From contig NZ_CP160402.1 in assembly GCF_040730185.1 (NCBI RefSeq), forward strand, positions 1,736,001-1,800,000: DNA of 64,000 nucleotides. Direction: 5' to 3'. The position numbers and the translations under genes were made by a program. The DNA comes from Streptomyces sp. Je 1-332 (lineage in GTDB: Bacteria; Actinomycetota; Actinomycetes; Streptomycetales; Streptomycetaceae). Shown here one piece after another: positions 8,022 to 16,396 of the stretch. The notes under the pieces were generated by a model. That model searched no databases. It was not told the origin of the DNA and worked only from the letters and a program-made list of their open reading frames with translations. Position 1 is the first letter of the stretch. Each line of letters opens with the position of its first letter.

Positions 8022-9236
8022 ATGAGCGCTTCGCAGCCCCCGCACCCCGCAGACGCCCCCACGCTCCTCGTCAAGATCTTCGGCAAGGACCGCCCAGGAC
8101 TCACCGCAGGCCTCTTCGACACCCTCGCCGCCTACTCCGTCGACGTCGTGGACATCGAGCAGGTAGTCACCCGTGGCCGCATAGTGCTGTGCGCGCTCGT
8201 GACCGCGCCCCCGGCCGGCCTGGAGGGCGACCTCCGGTCCACCGTGCACAGCTGGGCCGACTCCCTGAAGATGCAGGCCGAGATCATCTCGGGCATCGGC
8301 GACAACCGCCCCCGTGGCCACGGCCGTTCGCACGTCACGATGCTCGGGAACCCCCTGACCGCCGAGTCGACCGCCGCGATCGCCGCCAGCATCGCCGCGA
8401 TCGGCGGCAACATCGACCGTATCTTCCGGCTCGCCAAGTACCCCGTGACCGCCGTCGAGTTCGACGTCTCCGGCACGGCGACCGAGTCGCTGCGCACCGC
8501 CCTCGCCCTGGAGGCGGCCAAGGTCGGCGTGGACGTCGCCGTCATCGCCGCGGGACTGCACCGCCGTGCCCAGCGGCTCGTCGTGATGGACGTCGACTCG
8601 ACCCTCATCCAGGACGAGGTGATCGAGCTCTTCGCGGCACACGCCGGCTGCGAGGACGAGGTCGCCGAGGTGACCGCGGCCGCGATGCGCGGCGAACTGG
8701 ACTTCGAGCAGTCGCTGCACGCCCGCGTGAGACTCCTCGCCGGGCTCGACGCCTCGGTCGTCGACAAGGTCCGCTCCGAGGTCCGCCTCACGCCCGGCGC
8801 CCGCACCCTCATCCGTACGCTCAAGCGCCTCGGCTACCAAGTGGGCGTCGTCTCGGGCGGGTTCACCCAGGTGACCGATGACCTGAAGGAACGTCTCGGC
8901 CTCGACTTCGCCCAGGCCAACACCCTGGAGATCGTCGACGGCAAGCTCACCGGCAAGGTGACCGGCGAGATCGTGGACCGCGCGGGCAAGGCCCGGCTGC
9001 TGCGCCGCTTCGCCGACGAGGCCGGGGTTCCGCTGGAGCAGACCGTCGCGATCGGCGACGGCGCCAATGACCTCGACATGCTGAACGCGGCCGGTCTCGG
9101 GGTCGCCTTCAACGCCAAGCCCGTCGTGCGGGAGGCCGCGCACACCGCGGTGAACGTCCCCTTCCTCGACACCGTCCTCTACCTCCTCGGCGTCACCCGC
9201 GAAGAGGTCGAGGCAGCGGACACCCACACCGACTGA
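8022..9236 (+). CDS. serB: Phosphoserine phosphatase with two ACT domains
   Basis: 404 residues, close to mycobacterial SerB2 (409). The N-terminal ACT-type regulatory domains (about 12-90 and 100-180) precede a HAD hydrolase domain with motif I DVDSTLIQDE near residue 190, the SGGFT motif and the Mg-binding GDGANDLDML near 345. It removes phosphate from phosphoserine in the last step of serine synthesis, and the ACT domains suggest serine feedback. The ATG at 8022 has GGAG 6-9 nt upstream. It is followed immediately by a terminator. Confidence 0.95.
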   Translation: MSASQPPHPADAPTLLVKIFGKDRPGLTAGLFDTLAAYSVDVVDIEQVVTRGRIVLCALVTAPPAGLEGDLRSTVHSWADSLKMQAEIISGIGDNRPRGHGRSHVTMLGNPLTAESTAAIAASIAAIGGNIDRIFRLAKYPVTAVEFDVSGTATESLRTALALEAAKVGVDVAVIAAGLHRRAQRLVVMDVDSTLIQDEVIELFAAHAGCEDEVAEVTAAAMRGELDFEQSLHARVRLLAGLDASVVDKVRSEVRLTPGARTLIRTLKRLGYQVGVVSGGFTQVTDDLKERLGLDFAQANTLEIVDGKLTGKVTGEIVDRAGKARLLRRFADEAGVPLEQTVAIGDGANDLDMLNAAGLGVAFNAKPVVREAAHTAVNVPFLDTVLYLLGVTREEVEAADTHTD

Positions 9237-9268
9237 GACCGCGGTCCGGGAGCCGCGAAGTCGCCATC

Positions 9269-9313
9269 ACACCGATGGCCCCCGTACCGCTGCGGTACGG
9301 GGGCCATCGGTGT
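9269..9313. terminator. Bidirectional terminator after serB
   Basis: A near-continuous 22-bp inverted repeat (arms 9269-9290 and 9292-9313, starting ACACCGATGGCCCCC) lies between the convergent serB and histidine phosphatase genes. Confidence 0.9.
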
Positions 9314-9328
9314 ATGTGCGTCAGGGGG

Positions 9329-9847
9329 TCAGTCAGAAGGCGCCCAGTAGTCGGCGAGCGTGCCGACTCCGGGCTCCAGGGCCTTCCATGAGCCGGAGTA
9401 CGTCAGTACGGCGAAGGCGGCGGTCGGGAAGCCGCGGCCGTTCATGCGCGTACGGGCGTCGCCCTCCGCGTCGCCCGCGAGGACGTCGGCGAGCCCCTGC
9501 ACTCCGGGGTTGTGGCCGATCAGTACGACGTTCTGTACGTCGTCCGGGGTTTCGTTGAGCACGGCGATCAGTTCGCCCGGAGAGGCTTCGTACAGCCGAT
9601 CCTCGTAGACCGTCTTGGGCCGTTGCGGAAGCTCATGGACGGCGAGCTTCCATGTCTCGCGGGTTCTGGCGGCGGTCGAGCAGAGGGCCAGGTCGAAAGA
9701 GATGCCGCTGTCGGCCAGCTTGCGCCCGGCGACGGGGGCATCCTTGCGGCCGCGCTCCGCGAGGGGCCGCTCATGGTCGGACACCTGCGGCCAGTCGGCC
9801 TTCGCATGCCGGAAAAGGACAATCCTGCGGGGTTCTGCGACGCTCAT
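9329..9847 (-). CDS. SixA-type histidine phosphatase
   Basis: 172 residues. The N-terminal LFRHAKADW carries the RHG-type catalytic histidine (here RHAKA, as in SixA proteins). A central CSTAARTRETW and a C-terminal LIGHNPGVQ supply the other phosphate-pocket residues. The family dephosphorylates phosphohistidine or small phosphoesters; the substrate here is unknown. The gene is convergent with serB and shares its terminator. Confidence 0.88.
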   Translation of the reverse strand: MSVAEPRRIVLFRHAKADWPQVSDHERPLAERGRKDAPVAGRKLADSGISFDLALCSTAARTRETWKLAVHELPQRPKTVYEDRLYEASPGELIAVLNETPDDVQNVVLIGHNPGVQGLADVLAGDAEGDARTRMNGRGFPTAAFAVLTYSGSWKALEPGVGTLADYWAPSD

Positions 9848-9935
9848 GCGTCCCAGCTTCGCACGAAACCCGCCAGCGGGCGCAGGGAGTTGGTGGGCTC
9901 CCCCGCCATGGGTGACGGCGTCCGCCCGGGGCAGG

Positions 9936-10160
9936 TCACGGGGCCGTACGGAACACGGTCTCCTGGATGCGCTCGAGCAGGTGCGTGACCACCGGCTCGC
10001 CGCTCGCCGCGTGTGCGTCGGCGGGGTTCAGTATCAGCAGGAGGAGGGCGGCGAAGGCGATGGCGGGGAGGGCGATCGCCCACCACGGAAGCTGGATCTC
10101 GACGCTCGCGGAGTCCTTGGTGGCTCCCAGGTCGCGCCGAGTGTGCGAGTGGGCCGACAT
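9936..10160 (-). CDS. Small single-pass membrane protein
   Basis: 74 residues, not recognised as a characterised family. A polar N-terminus is followed by one strong hydrophobic segment (WWAIALPAIAFAALLLLIL, about residues 26-44) and a short tail. The ATG at 10160 has GGAGG 5 nt upstream and is preferred to the in-frame start at 10208. It lies alone between the phosphatase and the SGM_5486 gene on the same strand. Confidence 0.65.
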   Translation of the reverse strand: MSAHSHTRRDLGATKDSASVEIQLPWWAIALPAIAFAALLLLILNPADAHAASGEPVVTHLLERIQETVFRTAP

Positions 10161-10328
10161 GCCGCCTCCGGGGTCTTCGAGTCCTCCGTGCCACGTCTTC
10201 GCGGCCACATCTCGAAGGTACGGATCCCGCGACCCTCAGCACATCCGGTGATCCACCCAGTTGACCCTGACACTGGCCCCCTAGGGGATGGTGGTGCTAG
10301 CCCCACCATCGGCCCCGCCGGGTTCAGT

Positions 10329-10445
10329 TCACGGCGAGGCGATGGAGGCGATGATCCCGATGATCACGGTGATGGCCAGCATCGAGCCAAGCACGATGAG
10401 CAGCTTCTTCTGGCCGTTCTGGGGGTTCGGGTCGAGCACTGGCAT
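10329..10445 (-). CDS. SGM_5486 family transporter-associated peptide
   Basis: A 38-residue microprotein (MPVLDPNPQNGQKK, then one hydrophobic helix ending IASIASP). Sequence and position match the tiny SGM_5486 family found beside CynX/NimT transporters in Streptomyces. It is likely a single-pass membrane partner of the transporter gene just upstream at 10569-11873, though the partnership is inferred from conserved neighbourhood. The ATG at 10445 was preferred to the longer frame at 10556 because the upstream portion looks non-coding. Confidence 0.75.
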   Translation of the reverse strand: MPVLDPNPQNGQKKLLIVLGSMLAITVIIGIIASIASP

Positions 10446-10568
10446 GGAAAGAGTCTCGCACCCTTTGTCCGACGCGTCGCCGCCGGGGTCAGGTTGCCCG
10501 TCGAGCCGTCGCCGGGGCCAGGTTGCCGTCGAGCCACCCCCGTCGGGGCCGGGCAACCGCCTCCGGGC

Positions 10569-11873
10569 TCAGGCAGCCGCCGCGACCTCGTCCTCGACCG
10601 TGCGGTTGCGGCCCGCCAGGATGCCCACCACGATCTGCGGCACCATCAGGCCCGCCATGAGCGCGATCGGCAGCCCCCAGCCACCGCTGTGCTGGTAGAG
10701 CACGCCCACCAGGAGCGGACCCGGGATCGAGATCAGATAGCCCGTGCTCTGGGCGAAGGCCGAGAGCTTGGCGACGCCCACGCTGCTCTTGGCCCGCATG
10801 CCGACCATGGTGAGGGCCAGCGGGAAGGCGCAGTTGGAGACGCCGAGCAGCAGGGCCCAGGCCCAGGCTCCGCTCTCGGGGGCGAGATAGAGACCCGCGT
10901 ATCCGGCGAGGCCACAGGCGCCCAGCACGACCACCACGGGCCCCTGGTTCGGCAGCCGGGTGGCGACCCGCGGGATCACGAAGGCCAGCGGCACGCCCAT
11001 CGCCATGGTGACGGCGAGGAGCACACCGGCCTCCCCCGCCGGCACCCCGGCGTCACGGAAGATCTGCGGCATCCAGCCCATCGTGATGTACGCGGCGGTG
11101 GCCTGGAGCCCGAAGAAGGAGGCCAGCGCCCACGCCGTACGGCTGCGCGTGATGCGCAGTCCCGCGTCCTCCTGGCGCACCTCGGAGCTGACGTGCTCCG
11201 GGGCGGCCGACGCGGCGCTCCGGTCCCGCACGAGCGGGACCCACGGCACCACGGCGACGACCGCGAGCGCCGCCCACATCACGAGTCCGTTCTGCCAACT
11301 GCCGCCCATGGCATCGGTCATGGGCACGGTGATGGCCGCGGCCAGCGATGTACCGAGGGCCAGCGCCATCGAGTACAGCCCGGTCATCGAGCCGACCCGG
11401 TCGGGGAACCAGCGCTTGACGATCACCGGCATCAGGACGTTGCTGACCGCGATGCCCATGAGGGCGAGCGCGCTCGCGGCGAGGAAGCCGACGGTGCCGC
11501 CGAGGAAGGGGCGGATCGCCAGGCCCGTGGCGATGGCGACCATGCCCGCGCAGACCACCGCGCTGGGACCGAACCGGCGGGCGAGCCGCGGTGCCATCAC
11601 ACCGAAGACCGCGAAGCAGAGCGGTGGGACGGAGGTGAGCAGTCCGGCGAGCGTGCCGCTCATGCCGAGTCCGTCACGTACCTCTTCGAGGAGGGAGCCG
11701 AGGCTGGTGATGGCCGGACGGAGGTTGAGGGCGGCGAGGACGATGCCGACCATGACGAGACGCGTCGCCCACGCGCGCGTGGCGGGCTGTTTCTCCGCCG
11801 CCCCGTTCGCCGCGTCGGTACGTATCGGTGTCGTCGGTGTCGGTGTCATCGTCGTGGATTCCTCACTAGCCAT
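10569..11873 (-). CDS. CynX/NimT family MFS transporter
   Basis: 434 residues with about twelve membrane segments. The first segment LVMVGIVLAALNLRPAITS and the following LLTSVPPLCFAVFG are typical of the cyanate/nitroimidazole (CynX/NimT) branch of the major facilitator superfamily. The polar N-terminal 35 residues are Thr/Pro-rich. It is divergent from a FadR-type regulator with an inverted repeat between them, so that regulator probably controls it. The substrate is unknown; small organic anions are a family-level guess. Confidence 0.88.
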   Translation of the reverse strand: MASEESTTMTPTPTTPIRTDAANGAAEKQPATRAWATRLVMVGIVLAALNLRPAITSLGSLLEEVRDGLGMSGTLAGLLTSVPPLCFAVFGVMAPRLARRFGPSAVVCAGMVAIATGLAIRPFLGGTVGFLAASALALMGIAVSNVLMPVIVKRWFPDRVGSMTGLYSMALALGTSLAAAITVPMTDAMGGSWQNGLVMWAALAVVAVVPWVPLVRDRSAASAAPEHVSSEVRQEDAGLRITRSRTAWALASFFGLQATAAYITMGWMPQIFRDAGVPAGEAGVLLAVTMAMGVPLAFVIPRVATRLPNQGPVVVVLGACGLAGYAGLYLAPESGAWAWALLLGVSNCAFPLALTMVGMRAKSSVGVAKLSAFAQSTGYLISIPGPLLVGVLYQHSGGWGLPIALMAGLMVPQIVVGILAGRNRTVEDEVAAAA

Positions 11874-11897
11874 GGAGCCATCATAGAATCATGGGAT

Positions 11898-11913
11898 GAT
11901 TGGCTGTCCAATC
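11898..11913. promoter_or_regulatory. Putative FadR-type operator
   Basis: A perfect inverted repeat GATTGG-CTGT-CCAATC in the 135-bp divergent promoter between the transporter and the GntR/FadR-family gene. Size, symmetry and position suit a GntR-family dimer site regulating both genes. Confidence 0.5.
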
Positions 11914-12008
11914 GGTTCGCCGATCCGCTCGCCCATCCGATCGCGTCACCTCACCCGTAACCTCGTCCCGCACGGCCCCGCCCGTCATCCCGCGCACGAA
12001 GGAACGTC

Positions 12009-12701
12009 ATGCCGCTGACCACCCCTCACCGATCGGCGCTCTCCGAACAGGTCATCGCCGAGCTGCGCAACCAGATCTCCACGGGCGAGTGGCCGGTCGG
12101 ATCCCGCATCCCCACCGAGCCCGAGCTGGTCGAGCAGCTGGGCGTGGCGCGCAACACCGTCCGGGAGGCGGTCCGCGCCCTCGCGCACAACGGCCTGCTC
12201 GACATCCGGCAGGGATCGGGCACCTACGTGGTCGCGACCAGCGAACTGGCCGGTGTCATGCAGCGCAGGTTCGCCGAGACGGATCCGCGGCACATCGCGG
12301 AGCTGCGCAGCACGCTGGAGTCGAGCGCGGCGAAGCTGGCCGCGCAGCGGCGCACGGAGCGCGACCTCAAACAGCTCGACACCCTGCTGGAGCGCCGCGA
12401 GGAGGCCTGGGCGTCGGGCGACGCCGAAGCCTTCGTGGCCGCCGACGCGACGTTCCACCTGGCCGTCGTGGCCGCGTCGCACAACGACGCGATGACGGCG
12501 ATGTACGCCGACCTCGGCGAGGTGATGGTGGACTGGCTGCGCGAGGACATCGGCGATGAGCTGACCCCCGAGAGCCACATGGACCACGCCCGGCTCGTCG
12601 ACGCGATCCGCGAGAACGACGCGGAGGCGGCGGCCAAGGAGGCCGCGGGCTACCCCTTCATGTGCCGCAGGGAACTCTTCGAGGACCCCGCCCGCCCCTG
12701 A
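12009..12701 (+). CDS. FadR-subfamily GntR transcriptional regulator
   Basis: 230 residues. An N-terminal winged helix (SEQVIAELRNQISTGEWPVGS to RQGSGTYV, about 10-75) is followed by an all-helical FCD ligand-binding domain (about 90-215) with the conserved ATFHLAVVAASHN and SHMDHARLVDAI histidines that often bind a metal. It probably represses the divergent transporter in the absence of a carboxylate-type ligand. The ligand cannot be told from sequence. Confidence 0.88.
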   Translation: MPLTTPHRSALSEQVIAELRNQISTGEWPVGSRIPTEPELVEQLGVARNTVREAVRALAHNGLLDIRQGSGTYVVATSELAGVMQRRFAETDPRHIAELRSTLESSAAKLAAQRRTERDLKQLDTLLERREEAWASGDAEAFVAADATFHLAVVAASHNDAMTAMYADLGEVMVDWLREDIGDELTPESHMDHARLVDAIRENDAEAAAKEAAGYPFMCRRELFEDPARP

Positions 12702-12719
12702 CGCCCGCGCACCTGGCCC

Positions 12720-13085
12720 TCACTTCTGGTGGCTGACCCAGACCGAGCGGATCTCCTTCCAGCACCGTCCGGTGAGCCGCACGGTCTGGGCGGGCCCGGC
12801 CTCCACGAAGACCCCGTCGCTGTCGATGTCCCACCACTGCTCGCACTCCAGGTGCAGCCGGACCCTGTCGGTCTCGGGGTACGGGTTGTGGCAATAGGCG
12901 ACCGCGTCCGAGCCCTCGACACGAGTGCGGCACTCCGAGCCGAAGGGCCGCGGTTTCGCCGCCTCTTGAGCCTCCACGCGCGCGCGTGGGGGCTCCGCCT
13001 CTCCGACGGCATGCGACGCGGCGCCGTACGGCAGGGCGATCAGCAGGGTGAGAGCGGCGAGCACCGCAGGAGGTGACGGGCGCAC
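12720..13085 (-). CDS. Small secreted protein of unknown function
   Basis: 121 residues. A cleavable signal peptide (residues 1-25, LAALTLLIALPYGAASHA) leads to a mature part with four cysteines (CRT, YCHN, LECEQ, GRCW), which suggests two disulfides outside the cell. No family recognised. It is convergent with the FadR-type gene, 18 bp apart. Confidence 0.7.
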   Translation of the reverse strand: MRPSPPAVLAALTLLIALPYGAASHAVGEAEPPRARVEAQEAAKPRPFGSECRTRVEGSDAVAYCHNPYPETDRVRLHLECEQWWDIDSDGVFVEAGPAQTVRLTGRCWKEIRSVWVSHQK

Positions 13086-13200
13086 ACTTCAGGGTGCGCG
13101 GTGATGCAGCGACCCCGCCTGGCCGGTGGGCCGAACGGGTGACGCCCCGCCTCCCGCGCGGCGCGGGGACGGGGCGTCAAGAACGTACGAAAATGCCTGG

Positions 13201-13962
13201 TCAGGCACCCATCATGTGCACGCCGCCGTCGACGTGGATGATCTCGCCGGTCGTCTTCGGGAAGAAGTCCGAGAGCAGCGCGACGATGCCGCGGCCCGCC
13301 GGCTCCGGGTCGGCCATGTCCCAGTCCAGCGGGGAACGGGTGTTCCAGACGTCCGCGAGGTCGGCGAAGCCCGGGATGGACTTGGCCGCCATGGAGCCGA
13401 TCGGGCCCGCGGAGATCATGTTGCAGCGGATGTTCTCCTTGCCCAGGTCGCGGGCGAGGTAGCGCGAGGTGGCCTCGAGGGCGGCCTTGGCCGGGCCCAT
13501 CCAGTCGTACTTGGGCCAGGCGAACTGCGCGTCGAAGGTCAGCCCCACGACGGAGCCGCCGTTCGGCATCAGGGGGCGGCACGCCATGGTGAGCGACTTC
13601 AGGGAGAACGCCGAGACGTGCATGGCCGTCGAGACGTCCTCGAAGGTCGCCTCGAGGAAGTTGAAGGCGCCCTGCGGGGCGAAGCCGATGGAGTGCACGA
13701 TGCCGTCGAGGCCGCCGAGCTCGTCCTTGACCAGGCCCGCGAGCCGGTCGAGGTGCTCCTGGTTGGTCACGTCGAGCTCGATGACCTTGGCGGGCTTGGG
13801 CAGCTTCTTGGCGATGCGCTCGGTGAGCGTGGGGCGCGGGAAGGCGGTGAGGATGACCTCGGCGCCCTGCTCCTGCGCGACCTTGGCCGCGTGGAACGCG
13901 ATGGAGGACTCCATCAGCACGCCCGTGATCAGGATCTTCTTGCCGTCGAGAATTCCGCTCAT
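13201..13962 (-). CDS. fabI: Enoyl-ACP reductase (InhA/FabI type)
   Basis: 253 residues with the divergent SDR pattern of InhA/FabI: N-terminal GKKILITGVLMESSIAF, SIGFAP and the catalytic Tyr-x6-Lys in KYDWMGPAK. It reduces trans-2-enoyl-ACP with NADH in the last step of fatty acid elongation (FAS II). The gene follows fabG by 5 bp on the same strand, the same order as mycobacterial mabA-inhA. Confidence 0.95.
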   Translation of the reverse strand: MSGILDGKKILITGVLMESSIAFHAAKVAQEQGAEVILTAFPRPTLTERIAKKLPKPAKVIELDVTNQEHLDRLAGLVKDELGGLDGIVHSIGFAPQGAFNFLEATFEDVSTAMHVSAFSLKSLTMACRPLMPNGGSVVGLTFDAQFAWPKYDWMGPAKAALEATSRYLARDLGKENIRCNMISAGPIGSMAAKSIPGFADLADVWNTRSPLDWDMADPEPAGRGIVALLSDFFPKTTGEIIHVDGGVHMMGA

Positions 13963-13967
13963 GGTGA

Positions 13968-14687
13968 TCAGTGACCCATGCCCAATCCGCCGTCAACGGG
14001 GATGACGGCTCCAGTGATGTACGAGGCGTCGTCCGAGGCGAGGAACTTCACCGCGGCGGCGATCTCCTCGGGCTGCGCGTAACGGCCGAGCGGCACCTGC
14101 GCCACGATGTTCGACCGCTGCTCGTCGGTGAGCACCTTGGTCATGTCGGTGTCGACGAAACCGGGCGCGACGACGTTGAAAGTGAGGTTGCGCGACCCGA
14201 GTTCACGGGCGAGCGAGCGCGCGAAGCCGACCAGGCCCGCCTTGGAGGCGGCGTAGTTCGCCTGCCCCGGGCCGCCCATCAGGCCGACGACGGAGGAGAT
14301 CAGCACGACGCGGCCCTTCCTGGCGCGCAGCATGCCGCGGTTGGCGCGCTTCACGACACGGAAGGTGCCGGTGAGGTTGGTGTCGAGGACGGACGTGAAG
14401 TCCTCCTCGGACATGCGCATGAGGAGCTGGTCCTTGGTGATCCCGGCGTTGGCCACCAGGATCTCGACCGGACCGTGCTTCTCCTCGATCTCCTTGTAGG
14501 CCTGCTCCACCTGCTCGGAGTCGGTGATGTCGCACTTGACGGCGAGGACTCCGAGCTCAGTGAGGGCCTGGGGCGGTTCACCCGAGCGGTAGGTGATCGC
14601 GACCTTGTCTCCGGCGTCGGCGAAGACGCGGGCGATGGCGAGGCCGATGCCCCGGTTTCCTCCGGTGACGAGAACCGAGCGGCTCAA
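13968..14687 (-). CDS. fabG: 3-oxoacyl-ACP reductase
   Basis: 239 residues with the full classical SDR set: TGGNRGIG near residue 8, NAGIT, the SSVVG serine and NYAASK (Tyr, Lys). It reduces beta-ketoacyl-ACP with NADPH in fatty acid synthesis and is the upstream gene of a fabG-fabI pair. The start is TTG, with AAAGGG about 7 nt upstream. Its promoter must lie in the 185-bp gap shared with the divergent tldD. Confidence 0.93.
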   Translation of the reverse strand: MSRSVLVTGGNRGIGLAIARVFADAGDKVAITYRSGEPPQALTELGVLAVKCDITDSEQVEQAYKEIEEKHGPVEILVANAGITKDQLLMRMSEEDFTSVLDTNLTGTFRVVKRANRGMLRARKGRVVLISSVVGLMGGPGQANYAASKAGLVGFARSLARELGSRNLTFNVVAPGFVDTDMTKVLTDEQRSNIVAQVPLGRYAQPEEIAAAVKFLASDDASYITGAVIPVDGGLGMGH

Positions 14688-14872
14688 CGGATCACCCTTT
14701 CGATAGCGGTCTGGTACCTCGAAAACCTATCGGTACGGTGCTCCATACGGAGAATCGACGACCGACAGTGGCGTACCGGACTCGCTGTCGGGTCCCTACA
14801 GAAATCTCTGGCCGCCGGGCCCTCACGCGCGACATGATCTGAGCGACCGGTGCCGACAGCAGGGAGACATCC

Positions 14873-16396
14873 GTGCCTCATTCCATCGATGAAGCCTTCA
14901 CGGCGCTGCCGCTGAGGGCTCTCGCCGACGCCGCGCTGGCTCGGGCGCGCGCCCTGGGCGCAGACCACGCGGACTTCCGCTTCGAGCGCGTGCGCAGCGC
15001 CTCCTGGCGGCTGCGGGACGCCAGGCCGTCCGGCACATCGGACACCACGGACCTCGGCTACGCGGTCCGGGTCGTGCACGGCGGGACCTGGGGGTTCGCC
15101 TCGGGCGTCGATCCGACGATGGACGCGGCGGCGAAGGTGGCGTCCCAGGCCGTGGCGATGGCGAAGCTCTCGGCCAAGGTCATCAAGGCGGCCGGCTCGG
15201 ACGAGCGGGTCGAACTCGCGCGGGAACCGGTGCACGCCGAGCAGACCTGGGTGTCGTCGTACGAGATCGACCCCTTCTCCGTGCCGGACGAGGAGAAGAG
15301 CGGGTTGCTCGCCGAGTGGAGCTCGCGTCTGCTCGCCGCCGACGGCGTCTCGCATGTCGACGCCTCGCTGCTCACCGTGCACGAGAACAAGTTCTACGCG
15401 GACACGGCGGGGACGGTGACCACGCAGCAGCGGGTCAGGCTGCACCCGCAGCTCACCGCGGTCGCGGTGGACGGGACGAGCGGCGAGTTCGACTCGATGC
15501 GGACCATCGCGCCGCCGGTCGGGCGCGGCTGGGAGTACCTCACGGGGACCGGCTGGGACTGGGACGCCGAGCTCGCGCGCATCCCGGAGCACCTCGCCGA
15601 GAAGATGCGGGCCCCGAGCGTGGAGGCCGGCTCGTACGACCTGGTCGTCGACCCCTCCAACCTCTGGCTGACCATCCACGAGTCCATCGGCCACGCCACC
15701 GAGCTGGACCGTGCGCTCGGCTACGAAGCTGCGTACGCGGGGACGTCGTTCGCCACCTTCGACCAGCTCGGCAAGCTCGCGTACGGCTCGTCGATCATGA
15801 ATGTGACGGGTGACAGGACGGCCGAGCACGGACTCGCGACCATCGGGTTCGACGACGAGGGGGTGGCCGCGCAGTCCTGGGACCTGGTGAAGGACGGCAC
15901 CCTGGTCGGCTACCAACTGGACCGGCGCATCGCGAAACTCACCGGCTTCGAGCGGTCCAACGGCTGCGCGTACGCGGACTCCCCCGGCCATGTGCCGGTG
16001 CAGCGCATGGCGAACGTGTCGCTCAAGCCGGATCCCGGCGGGCTCTCGACGGAGGACCTGATCGGGGGCGTGGACCGGGGCATCTACGTCGTGGGCGACC
16101 GTTCGTGGTCGATCGACATGCAGAGGTACAACTTCCAGTTCACCGGACAGCGCTTCTACCGCATCGAGAACGGCCGCATCACCGGCCAGCTGCGCGATGT
16201 CGCGTACCAGGCGACGACCACCGACTTCTGGGGCTCGATGACGGCGGTCGGCGGCCCGCAGACGTACGTACTCGGCGGCGCCTTCAACTGCGGCAAGGCC
16301 CAGCCGGGCCAGGTCGCGGCGGTCTCCCACGGCTGCCCGTCGGCCCTGTTCCGGGGCGTCAACATTCTGAACACCACGCAGGAGGCGGGTCGATGA
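14873..16396 (+). CDS. tldD: TldD-type metallopeptidase subunit
   Basis: 507 residues. The TldD/PmbA fold is recognised by HESIGHATELDR near residue 267, the HEXXXH zinc motif that distinguishes the catalytic TldD from its partner TldE. TldD/TldE heterodimers degrade small unfolded peptides and in some bacteria trim RiPP precursors; no RiPP gene is visible nearby. The GTG start has AGGGAG 8 nt upstream, and the stop overlaps tldE by 4 bp. Confidence 0.92.
   Translation: MPHSIDEAFTALPLRALADAALARARALGADHADFRFERVRSASWRLRDARPSGTSDTTDLGYAVRVVHGGTWGFASGVDPTMDAAAKVASQAVAMAKLSAKVIKAAGSDERVELAREPVHAEQTWVSSYEIDPFSVPDEEKSGLLAEWSSRLLAADGVSHVDASLLTVHENKFYADTAGTVTTQQRVRLHPQLTAVAVDGTSGEFDSMRTIAPPVGRGWEYLTGTGWDWDAELARIPEHLAEKMRAPSVEAGSYDLVVDPSNLWLTIHESIGHATELDRALGYEAAYAGTSFATFDQLGKLAYGSSIMNVTGDRTAEHGLATIGFDDEGVAAQSWDLVKDGTLVGYQLDRRIAKLTGFERSNGCAYADSPGHVPVQRMANVSLKPDPGGLSTEDLIGGVDRGIYVVGDRSWSIDMQRYNFQFTGQRFYRIENGRITGQLRDVAYQATTTDFWGSMTAVGGPQTYVLGGAFNCGKAQPGQVAAVSHGCPSALFRGVNILNTTQEAGR

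Noticed and set aside
7419..9227. 602-codon minus-strand frame across serB and the repeat block
   Set aside because: Antisense to serB; the repeated peptide segments only mirror the DNA repeats.
9615..11960. 781-codon open frame on the plus strand
   Set aside because: Antisense to the MFS transporter and small membrane genes, with no recognisable domains and low-complexity composition.
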